A stretch of DNA of 64,000 nt from Cohnella sp. SGD-V74 (lineage in GTDB: Bacteria; Bacillota; Bacilli; Paenibacillales; Paenibacillaceae). A model generated the notes under the pieces. The model was not told the DNA's origin, ran no database searches, and was given only the letters and a program-made list of their open reading frames with translations. The position numbers and the translations under genes are program-made. The stretch lies in NCBI RefSeq assembly GCF_003001675.1, contig NZ_PVYW01000004.1, positions 124,001 to 188,000 of the forward strand. Direction: 5' to 3'. Each line of letters begins with the position of its first letter. The stretch's first letter is position 1. Shown in pieces: positions 34,685 through 42,023 of the stretch.

Positions 34685-35425
34685 ATGGAGTTCGAGCGAT
34701 TGAAGAAAGTGGCGGCCGAGAGCCGGAATATCGTGTTCTTCGGCGGAGCGGGTACTTCTACGGAAAGCGGAATCCCGGATTTCCGTTCGGCGGATGGGCT
34801 GTACCAGGCGGCTGGCGGGGGGCGGATCGCTCCGGAAGAGATTTTGAGCTATGATTTCTTCCTGGCTCGTACGGCGGATTTCTACTCTTTCTATAGAAGC
34901 AAAATGCTGTATCCCGACGCCCAGCCCAACGGAGCCCATTACGCTGTTGCCGAGATGGAGAAGGAAGGACGTCTCGCCGCGGTCATTACTCAGAACATTG
35001 ACGGGCTTCATCAGAAGGCCGGCAGCCGCAACGTGCTCGAGCTGCACGGCTCGGTACATCGGAACTTCTGCATGGATTGCCGGGAGGCTTACTCGCTCCA
35101 GCAGGTGTTGGAGTCGAAGGGGGAATATCCCCGCTGTTCCCGCTGCGGCGGCGTCGTCAAGCCGGACGTTGTGCTGTATCAGGAAAGTCTGGACATGGAT
35201 CTGCTGCAGCGAGCGGCGATGTATATCAAGCAGGCGGACGTCCTGATCGTCGCGGGCACGTCGCTGACCGTTCAGCCGGCAGCCGGACTGGTCAGACTGT
35301 ACGAAGGCGACAAATTCATCCTGATCAACAAAAGCGCGACCCCGATGGACGGCATGGCCGACTATTTGATTTCCGACAGCGTGGCAAAGGTGCTGGGGAT
35401 GATGGTCGGAGGAGAGCGGCTCTGA
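34685..35425 (+). CDS. Sir2-family NAD-dependent protein deacylase
   Basis: A 246-residue sirtuin: GAGTSTESGIPDFRS (NAD binding), TQNIDGLH, LHGSVH with the catalytic His, a zinc site from two Cys pairs (CMDC and CSRC), and VAGTSLTVQPAAGL. It removes acyl groups from Lys and makes O-acyl-ADP-ribose. It is the last gene of the RtcB-AAA-Sir2 operon. A link of the sirtuin to RNA repair is not established; its position makes it testable. Confidence 0.92.
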   Translation: MEFERLKKVAAESRNIVFFGGAGTSTESGIPDFRSADGLYQAAGGGRIAPEEILSYDFFLARTADFYSFYRSKMLYPDAQPNGAHYAVAEMEKEGRLAAVITQNIDGLHQKAGSRNVLELHGSVHRNFCMDCREAYSLQQVLESKGEYPRCSRCGGVVKPDVVLYQESLDMDLLQRAAMYIKQADVLIVAGTSLTVQPAAGLVRLYEGDKFILINKSATPMDGMADYLISDSVAKVLGMMVGGERL

Positions 35426-35477
35426 CAACAATCCCGCGAATGGGCGGTTGCCGTTCGCTATTTCAAGCCGAATGAGC

Positions 35478-35483
35478 TATAAT
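35478..35483 (+). promoter_or_regulatory. -10 box of the second cold-shock leader
   Basis: TATAAT followed by GGAACTATAGA, the counterpart of 22318-22323. Confidence 0.7.
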
Positions 35484-35503
35484 GGAACTATAGACGTGTC
35501 GTC

Positions 35504-35571
35504 AATTCACATAACGTATAGGGTTATTCTTTTATGCAATAGCCTTGTACGCTATGTGGTTTTTTATTTTT
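35504..35571 (+). promoter_or_regulatory. cold-shock leader hairpin, copy 2
   Basis: Same architecture as 22346-22415: TCACATAACGTA pairs with TACGCTATGTGG, GGTTATT with AATAGCC, loop CTTTTATGC, followed by TTTTTTATTTTT. Differences from copy 1 fall mostly at paired sites and keep pairing through G-U. Here the leader runs directly into ydjO instead of csp. Confidence 0.7.
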
Positions 35572-35588
35572 CATTCAAATGCAGGGGT

Positions 35589-35616
35589 CATGCTCAGAAT
35601 CCGCAGTTTGGGGCAT
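35589..35616 (+). other. remnant of a csp terminator
   Basis: TGCTCAGAATCCGCAGTTTG followed by GGGCAT aligns with the csp terminator at 22671-22696 (shared GAA-C and GTTTGGGGCA). It sits between the leader and ydjO, where csp would be expected. Confidence 0.55.
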
Positions 35617-35654
35617 TATTATTCGTTGTAACCACCTCATAACAGAAAGAGGGA

Positions 35655-35879
35655 ATGCACGTGTATTATTCTCGGAAGAAACCGTTCGAAGAGTTGCCGG
35701 AAGAAATGACCGCCATCTGGTACTGCTCCGGGGAGGACTGCAAGCGATGGATGAGAGATAATTTCACGTTTTCCGTCGTTCCCGTATGCCCTGAGTGTCA
35801 ATCCGAGATGGTCCGGGGAGAAAGAATGCTCGCCACGTTGTCGAATACGAGCCCCAATCAGGCCAAAGGGCGCCGCTGA
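35655..35879 (+). CDS. ydjO: YdjO-family cold-inducible zinc-ribbon protein, paralogue 2
   Basis: A 74-residue protein, clearly paralogous to the one at 22737: MHVYYSRKKPFEELPEEMTA, Cys pairs CSGEDC and CPEC, WMRDNFTFSVVPVC. AGAGGGA precedes the ATG. It follows the second cold-shock leader without an intervening csp gene. Confidence 0.85.
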   Translation: MHVYYSRKKPFEELPEEMTAIWYCSGEDCKRWMRDNFTFSVVPVCPECQSEMVRGERMLATLSNTSPNQAKGRR

Positions 35880-35907
35880 ACGGATACGCGCAGACCCGCA
35901 GCATCCG

Positions 35908-37257
35908 TCAGCGGGGCAGCTTCAGCACGAAGGTCGTGCCGACTCCCGGGCGGCTCTCCGCCTCAAGCGTTCCTCCATGCGCGAGCGTCAGCTCCTTGGC
36001 GATCGCCAGACCGAGGCCCATCCCGCCGCTGTTCCGCGCGCGGGCTTCGTCCGTCCGGTAGAATCGGTTGAAAATGTGCCCAAGCTGTTCCGGGTCGATG
36101 CCTACGCCTGTATCCGCAATCGCAATTGTCAGCGCCGAGCCGCTCCCGCCATGAGACGGCTCTTCCTGCACGTTCACCGCAACGCTCCCGCCCTCGGGCG
36201 TGTAGCGAATGGCGTTAACCGTCAGGTTGAGCAGCACCTGGGTCATCCGATTCGGATCGACCCGGAGCGGCCGCTCGTCCGCTTCGACGTTCAGCGTCAG
36301 GCGAACGTTCTTGCGAGCCGCATCCGATTCCAGATGTCGAACGACCCTGTGTGCCAGCTCGGCCATATTCGTCGGCTTCAACTCCAGCGGCAGCTTGCGT
36401 GCCTCCGCCAGCGAGAGCAGGTGCAGGTCTTCCACGAGACGGGACAGGCGAATCAGTTCGTCCTGAAGCGGCAGCAGACTTTCCGGTTCGACGGCGTCTC
36501 CCGTCTGCTGGATTAAATCCAGCTTGCCCCGGACGATCGTCAGCGGCGTTCTCAGCTCATGGGCCGCGTCGGCGACGAGATTGCGGCGCAGTTCCTCGTT
36601 GTTCCGCAGTTGAGCGGACATCGCATTAAAGGCGTCGGCGACTTGGCCGTATTCGTCCTTCGAGACGACGGGGGCTTGAACTCCGAGCTCGCCCTGCCTC
36701 AAACGATCGATGGCCGGGATCAGCTTTCTCAGCGGGGACGTCATTCTTTTGGCGATCCAATAAGCGGCCAGCAAAGAGATGAGAACGATCAGGACGGTCG
36801 CGGCCAAGAGCAGGAAAGTGACGGACACCGGAATGCCGACTCGCAGTCTGGACATGTCCGCGATTTCGGAGTCGTAATAATGCAAGTAAGCGATCGTCCC
36901 GTCGTCCGTCCGCAGCATCCGTTTTATCCCCAGATTTTTAATCGCTTTCGGGGGCGTAGCGCCCAGCGAATACAACTCCGTCCGATCGCTGGCCAGCAAC
37001 GAGAGGCTGACCTCCCGTTTATCCGCCAGCACTGCTTCGTCCAATTTAATCCCCTGCACTCCGCTCCACGAATTCCCGTTACGGCTATAATAGCCGACGA
37101 ACTGCTCCGACAGCGCGTCCAGCGTTTCTCCCCGCGTTTTGTCCGCCATCGCTTCGAACGATTCTCTAATGACGAAATGCGTGACCAGCACGAAAAGAAG
37201 GGCGACGACAGTTACGAACGAAGCGATCGAGAGAAAGAGCTTCCGCGTAACCGTCAT
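35908..37257 (-). CDS. sensor histidine kinase (BaeS/PhoR-like)
   Basis: A 449-residue kinase: helix 1 near residues 7-29, a short extracytoplasmic sensor of about 130 residues, helix 2 near 165-190, HAMP, HisKA with DAAHELRTPLT (phosphoacceptor His) and HATPase with N-box VLLNLTVNAIRYTPEGG and G1 DTGVGI. The ATG at 37257 overlaps the response-regulator stop (ATGA), which fixes the start; the frame is open upstream but runs through the regulator gene. The stimulus is unknown. Confidence 0.92.
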   Translation of the reverse strand: MTVTRKLFLSIASFVTVVALLFVLVTHFVIRESFEAMADKTRGETLDALSEQFVGYYSRNGNSWSGVQGIKLDEAVLADKREVSLSLLASDRTELYSLGATPPKAIKNLGIKRMLRTDDGTIAYLHYYDSEIADMSRLRVGIPVSVTFLLLAATVLIVLISLLAAYWIAKRMTSPLRKLIPAIDRLRQGELGVQAPVVSKDEYGQVADAFNAMSAQLRNNEELRRNLVADAAHELRTPLTIVRGKLDLIQQTGDAVEPESLLPLQDELIRLSRLVEDLHLLSLAEARKLPLELKPTNMAELAHRVVRHLESDAARKNVRLTLNVEADERPLRVDPNRMTQVLLNLTVNAIRYTPEGGSVAVNVQEEPSHGGSGSALTIAIADTGVGIDPEQLGHIFNRFYRTDEARARNSGGMGLGLAIAKELTLAHGGTLEAESRPGVGTTFVLKLPR

Positions 37258-37940
37258 TGGCCGATACCGAAACGATAGCCGAAGCCGTAGACGGTCTGGA
37301 TGTACCGCGGATTGGCGGGGTCGTCCTCGATTTTTTTGCGGAGGCGGCTGACGTGTGCGTCGACCGTCCGTTCGTCGTTCAGAATATCGTCCTCGAGCGC
37401 AGCCTGAAGAAGCTGAAGCCTGCTGTACACGATGCCGGGCTTGGCGGCCAGCGTCAGCAACAGCTTGAATTCGGTCGGAGTCAGAGTCAGCTCCTCTCCG
37501 CGTTTCCACGCCCGGCATTGTGCTTCCGACAGCGACAGCTCGCCCCGTTCCATCGTCGCGGTTAGCGGATCGTTCCCTTCCATACGCCGCAGCACGGAGC
37601 GGATTCTCGCGGCCAGTTCCCGCAGGGAGAAGGGTTTCGTGAGATAATCGTCGGCTCCGACCTCCAGGCCGATGATTTTATCGCTCTCTTCCGCCCGCGC
37701 CGTCACCATGATGATACCCATCCGCCCTATTTTTCGCAGCTCCCGGCACACTTCGATTCCGCTCATTCCCGGCAGCATCCAATCCAGCACGGCCAGCGAC
37801 GGGTTGGATTCGCGGGCTTTGCGCAGCGCTTCCGGCCCGCTTGATGCGGTGACGATGCGATAACCCTCCTGCAGCAAGAAGGTTCTCATGAAGGCAATGA
37901 CTTGATCCTCGTCGTCGACCAGCAGCAGCGTTCGCGTCAT
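37254..37940 (-). CDS. OmpR-family response regulator
   Basis: A 228-residue regulator: receiver with DDED pocket and phosphoacceptor Asp53 (VLDWMLPG), conserved Thr/Lys (KPF), and a C-terminal winged helix (LTPTEFKLLLTLAAKPG, DDPANPRYIQTVYGFGYRF). Partner of the kinase downstream. It has a TATAAT-containing promoter region shared with the divergent DUF6220 gene. Confidence 0.94.
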   Translation of the reverse strand: MTRTLLLVDDEDQVIAFMRTFLLQEGYRIVTASSGPEALRKARESNPSLAVLDWMLPGMSGIEVCRELRKIGRMGIIMVTARAEESDKIIGLEVGADDYLTKPFSLRELAARIRSVLRRMEGNDPLTATMERGELSLSEAQCRAWKRGEELTLTPTEFKLLLTLAAKPGIVYSRLQLLQAALEDDILNDERTVDAHVSRLRKKIEDDPANPRYIQTVYGFGYRFGIGQ

Positions 37941-38107
37941 AATCCGTATCCTCCTCGGTCTTGTCCCCTACATTATATAGGCTGCCGCGAAGCATCGGGG
38001 AAATTTCACGAAACCCGTAACGCTTCGTCACAAGTCCGCAACATTGTGCTGCTAGTATGGCGTTGGGGCGGATGGACGCGCGGCAAAAGCCGGGGAGGAG
38101 GAGAAGG

Positions 38108-38476
38108 ATGGAAGAAGTGAAATCGAACGCCAAGGGGAGAGTCGGCCGAACCGTATTTCGCGTTCTCGCATGGGCGCTGGTCGCCTGCATCGTCGCGCAA
38201 ACCTTTATTGCGGGAATGGCCTTGTTTCAAGACTCGTCGCATTGGAAAACTCATGTCGTTTTCGTGCATCTATTCGAATTTATTCCGCTGCTCATGATCG
38301 TATTTTCCTTTAGCGGCGGTCTTCCCATAAGAACGCGCTGGTTAAGCTTGGCGTTGTTCGGGTTGATTTTTATCCAGTATATGACCGCCAATCTGCCGGC
38401 CGCTGGCGGCATGCATCCCGTGATCGCTTTGGCGCTGATCGTGTTGTCTCTCCACGTAGCCAGACGCCCTGCCTGA
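38108..38476 (+). CDS. DUF6220-type membrane protein
   Basis: A 122-residue membrane protein with four predicted helices. The pattern AWALVACIVAQTFIAGMALF, HxxHxxHLFEFIPLLM-like histidines before helix 2, and AAGGMHPVIALALIVLSLHVARR resembles DUF6220. The histidines could bind heme, but this is not established. ATG at 38108 follows GGAGGAGAAGG. It is divergent from the OmpR regulator. Confidence 0.7.
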   Translation: MEEVKSNAKGRVGRTVFRVLAWALVACIVAQTFIAGMALFQDSSHWKTHVVFVHLFEFIPLLMIVFSFSGGLPIRTRWLSLALFGLIFIQYMTANLPAAGGMHPVIALALIVLSLHVARRPA

Positions 38477-38497
38477 TGGGCCGGCGGAGACAAGGAC

Positions 38498-38522
38498 AAG
38501 CCCGGTCAAATGCGCCGGGCTT
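38498..38522. terminator. terminator between convergent genes
   Basis: AAGCCCGG pairs with CCGGGCTT; it overlaps the last codons of the minus-strand gene. Confidence 0.6.
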
Positions 38523-38979
38523 CCTGCTCCAACAGCTCGACTTCCTTGGCGGCCTTGGACGCCTTTTTGCCGATTTTATACGACTTCGCCACTTTGACGC
38601 CTTTCGTGGCTTTGAACAGCTTCAGCGATTTCAATGCTTTGAGCCCCCGCAGCCCCTTCAAGCCCTTCAAAGCGCTTAACCCCGTTAACGAACCGAGACC
38701 GACGACCGCATCGACGAACTGAGTCACGGAAATCGAAGACACTACGGCGAGAATACTCAGCCATTGTTCCTTGAAGAACCTGCGAACATCTTTCGTCATC
38801 AAGAACAGCACGCCCAACTCAACGATGAACAACCATAGAATGTAGTGGGCGGCCGTTTCGAGCGGCGCTTTAATTTCCTTGGAGACGGATGTGAAGCTTA
38901 CAATCGTAACGCCGACTAGATAAAGGGAGAGAATCAAGGATACGATCAAATACCACTTTTTAAAATAAGCTTTGGACAT
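38506..38979 (-). CDS. stand-alone voltage-sensor-like membrane protein
   Basis: A 157-residue protein with about three hydrophobic helices (near 10-30, 42-62 and 72-95), then a stretch near 100-130 with a positive residue at nearly every third position (LKGLKGLRGLKALKSLKLFK). This is the S4 pattern of voltage-gated channels. A charged C-terminal helix follows. No pore domain (no TVGYGD-type filter) exists. It may be an S1-S4-only voltage sensor; a simple amphipathic membrane protein is the alternative. Confidence 0.6.
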   Translation of the reverse strand: MSKAYFKKWYLIVSLILSLYLVGVTIVSFTSVSKEIKAPLETAAHYILWLFIVELGVLFLMTKDVRRFFKEQWLSILAVVSSISVTQFVDAVVGLGSLTGLSALKGLKGLRGLKALKSLKLFKATKGVKVAKSYKIGKKASKAAKEVELLEQEARRI

Positions 38980-39141
38980 GACGGACCGGGGCCTCCTGCT
39001 CGAAACTGGAATTAGTGTAGCACGTTCCGGGCAGGCAGGCTAGAGGTCCAAGGAGTCGGCCGGATGCGCGCATGGCAAGCCGTCGGGTATAATGAGCTAT
39101 CGATATCAGCGCGGAGGAGCACGGAGAGGGGAGCGAACGTA

Positions 39142-40731
39142 ATGGAAGAGATGGCGAGTAGCTCTTTGCGGCGGTGCGAATCGCAGACCGAATTGACGGA
39201 CGAGCGCGCTCACGGTCTGTTCGTCGTCATCGGCGGAATGGGCGATTTGACGATTCGTCACGAGAAGATTCCCGTCTCGATGGGGAGGTGCTACTATGCG
39301 GCCCCAGGGGCCAAGACGACGGCGTCCCCGCATTTCAACAGCTTGGATCTGTACCATATCCGGTTCGAACGATGGAGAAAATCGGAGAACGATCGTCGGG
39401 AGCCGATCTGGATCGCCGACCTATCGGAATGGCTGCCGGAGGGCGAGCTGAATGCGGGGGACGAAGGACGTTATTTGGAGCTGGCGAACGCTCTGCACGG
39501 CATCGTCGAACGGGACGAGCTTGCGATCCATCGTCGGCGCTTGCTGTTCCAAGAGCTCCTCTACGAATGCTTCCGAGCCTGCGTTGGCCGCACCGAGGAG
39601 CAGAAGGATTCGCAGGGAGCCATACGGCGTGCGATTCGCTACATTCGGGAGCATTACCGCGAAGAATTGCATAGGGACGAGCTGGCGAAGATGGCCAACC
39701 TCAGTCCGGAGTATTTTTCGCAGCAATTCAGGGCCGTTAGCGGGAGCAGTCTCACCGACTACTTGGCAGACGTGCGCATCGGGCACGTCAAGGAGAGACT
39801 GCTGTTCACCAACGAGCGATTGGCCGAGATCGCTAAGGCGGTCGGGTATCGGGACGAATACTATTTGAGTCGCAAATTCAAGAACGTCACGGGCATGTCT
39901 CCAAGCGCTTATGTCAAATCCGACAAAAAAATCGTGTCTCTGAACCCGCACTTAACCCGCCATCTGCTTGCGCTCGGAATCGTGCCGGCAGCGACTGTGA
40001 CATTTCCGTGGGGGTTCGGCGACTATCAGGAGCGGATGGACGAGCAAGGCTGCGTCTGCCGCAGCTGGGACAAGGGCTTCTCCGACGAGGAACTGCTGCG
40101 GATGGAGCCGGAGTTGCTGCTGTGCATCGACAACGTCTCCCCGGAACGGTTGAGCTTCTATCGCGGCATCTGTCCCACGTTGGTCGTCCCTTGGTATTTG
40201 TCGGATTGGCGCGGGCATTTCCGGGAAGTGGCAATGGCCGTCGACCGGCAGGCGGAAGCGGAGGGCTGGCTGAAGGCGTTCGCCGCCAAAGCCGACGCAA
40301 CCCGGAATGCCATTCGCGAAGCAGCGGGAGCCGAACTGACCGTCCTCATTTACAATGTTAGGGGAGACGCGGCTTTTGTCTATCGGAACCGCGCGATGGG
40401 CAGCCAAGTGATCTACGACGAACTGGGGATGAGGATGCCCGTCAGCGTCCAAGCCCGATCGATCCAAGGCAATTTTATCCCGGTCGAGCCGGAGGATGTG
40501 CTTCCCGCGTTTTCCGCAGATTGCATTTTACTATCCGTAGACAGGTCGCCGGAAGCGAGAGATCGCGCGGAACGTATGCTGGAATCTTCGGAATGGGCGG
40601 CCTTCGGTAATCTTCCCGGCAAATGCGTCCGAGAGGTGGATATGGCGAGATGGCACGGCTACGATCCGCTGTCCATCTTATGGCAGCTGGAAGATGCTTC
40701 TCGGCTGTTCGCCTTACGAGAGTGCAAATAA
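39142..40731 (+). CDS. AraC-type regulator fused to a siderophore-binding domain (Btr-like)
   Basis: A 529-residue protein: N-terminal cupin-like region, AraC helix-turn-helix pair near 165-265 (LAKMANLSPEYFSQQFRAVSG, IAKAVGYRDEYYLSRKFKNVTG), then a class III periplasmic-binding-protein-like domain (about 275-525). The architecture matches B. subtilis Btr, which senses Fe-bacillibactin and activates the feu uptake genes. ATG at 39142 follows GAGAGGGGAG. It lies directly before a siderophore-binding lipoprotein gene with a Fur box. Confidence 0.88.
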   Translation: MEEMASSSLRRCESQTELTDERAHGLFVVIGGMGDLTIRHEKIPVSMGRCYYAAPGAKTTASPHFNSLDLYHIRFERWRKSENDRREPIWIADLSEWLPEGELNAGDEGRYLELANALHGIVERDELAIHRRRLLFQELLYECFRACVGRTEEQKDSQGAIRRAIRYIREHYREELHRDELAKMANLSPEYFSQQFRAVSGSSLTDYLADVRIGHVKERLLFTNERLAEIAKAVGYRDEYYLSRKFKNVTGMSPSAYVKSDKKIVSLNPHLTRHLLALGIVPAATVTFPWGFGDYQERMDEQGCVCRSWDKGFSDEELLRMEPELLLCIDNVSPERLSFYRGICPTLVVPWYLSDWRGHFREVAMAVDRQAEAEGWLKAFAAKADATRNAIREAAGAELTVLIYNVRGDAAFVYRNRAMGSQVIYDELGMRMPVSVQARSIQGNFIPVEPEDVLPAFSADCILLSVDRSPEARDRAERMLESSEWAAFGNLPGKCVREVDMARWHGYDPLSILWQLEDASRLFALRECK

Positions 40732-40783
40732 GTTCTTACGCCCGTACATGGAGGGCGGATGCCCGCTTTGATATGATTCTTAT

Positions 40784-40802
40784 GATAATGAGAATCAGTA
40801 TC
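40784..40802. promoter_or_regulatory. Fur box
   Basis: GATAATGAGAATCAGTATC matches the 19-bp Fur consensus GATAATGATAATCATTATC at 17 positions. It ends at the Shine-Dalgarno of the siderophore-binding protein gene. Confidence 0.88.
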
Positions 40803-40814
40803 AGGAGGATGAAT

Positions 40815-41846
40815 ATGAAGGCAACATCACGTTATCGACTGCTTATCGCGGGGGCACTGATCTCTCTTCTGCTTCTCGCCGCATGCGGCCAAGACAAGGG
40901 CACCGAAGCTTCGCCCTCAGCCGCTCCTTCCGCGGAGACGTCCGCGCCCGCGTCCGCAGCGGCATCGGGAGCCGAGACACCCGCAGCGGAACAGGAAAGC
41001 GGCAAGAGAATATACGAACATGCCTTGGGAAGCACGGAAATTCCGACTCATCCGCAGCGCGTCGTATCCATTCAATATACGGGGGCCATGCTGGCGCTTG
41101 GAGTGAAGCCGGTCGGCGCCGACGACGAATGGTCCGTCTATCCGCTGCTGAAGGAGGAGTGGGCAGGGATCGAAGACGTGGGAGATCCTTGGACGGGATT
41201 GAATCTGGAGAAAATCATTTCCCTGCAGCCCGATCTGATCGTCACACACGTCGAGCAGACGTACGAGCAACTGGCGAAAATCGCGCCGACGATTTTCATT
41301 CCCTGGCTCAAATATGATGTGCGCGGGCAGATTGCCGAATTTGGCGACATACTGGGCAAGCAGGAGGAGGCCGCCGCATGGCTTGCCGGCTTCGATGCCA
41401 AAGTGGATGAGGCCAAGCTTAAAGCGGCCGAACTGATCGGCCCCGACGAGACGGTCGCCATCTTGAACATTCGGCCGAAAAATCAATTCATCTACGGCAA
41501 TAGCGCCATGGGAGGCTACGTGATTTATCAGGCTCTCGGGCTCAAGGCTCCGGAAGCGATTCAGCGGGACGTGATCGATCAGAAGCTGGCGATGCTCGAA
41601 ATCTCGGAAGAGGTCATCGGAGACTACGCGTCCGCGGATCACGTATTCCTGTCCGTACTGGAAGCGGACGGCGGCAAGGAGAGAGCGGAGGAAATCAAGA
41701 AGAGCGGAATATGGGCCAAGCTGCCGGCGGTTCAGAACAACCGGGTGCACGACCTGGATTGGGACACTTACTTTACGACGGACCCCATATCGACCCTGAA
41801 ACAGCTGGATACGTTCATCGAATTGCTGGAGCGGGATCGCGGCTAG
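40815..41846 (+). CDS. iron-siderophore ABC transporter substrate-binding lipoprotein
   Basis: A 343-residue protein with a lipobox (LLLLAACGQ), an Ala/Ser/Glu-rich tether and a class III (FecB/FhuD/FeuA-like) binding fold. It captures a ferric siderophore at the cell surface. ATG at 40815 follows AGGAGG. The Fur box immediately upstream indicates iron repression, and the Btr-like gene before it suggests siderophore induction. No permease or ATPase genes lie next to it. Confidence 0.92.
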   Translation: MKATSRYRLLIAGALISLLLLAACGQDKGTEASPSAAPSAETSAPASAAASGAETPAAEQESGKRIYEHALGSTEIPTHPQRVVSIQYTGAMLALGVKPVGADDEWSVYPLLKEEWAGIEDVGDPWTGLNLEKIISLQPDLIVTHVEQTYEQLAKIAPTIFIPWLKYDVRGQIAEFGDILGKQEEAAAWLAGFDAKVDEAKLKAAELIGPDETVAILNIRPKNQFIYGNSAMGGYVIYQALGLKAPEAIQRDVIDQKLAMLEISEEVIGDYASADHVFLSVLEADGGKERAEEIKKSGIWAKLPAVQNNRVHDLDWDTYFTTDPISTLKQLDTFIELLERDRG

Positions 41847-41892
41847 GGCGACCAGGGCGACCGCAACTCGTGAATTGAAATAGCGATTATGG

Positions 41893-41930
41893 AGCCGCAC
41901 CGACCTTGACCGAGGCTGGTGCGGCTATTT
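41893..41930 (+). terminator. terminator after the siderophore-binding protein gene
   Basis: AGCCGCACC pairs perfectly with GGTGCGGCT, followed by ATTTGT. Confidence 0.7.
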
Positions 41931-42023
41931 GTCATGTTTCTCGGAAGGAAAAACCAGGAATCATGTCGAAAGTACTAAGGATTTCTTTAATTCCTCGACT
42001 AAAGTCAGAGAGGTATGGACACC

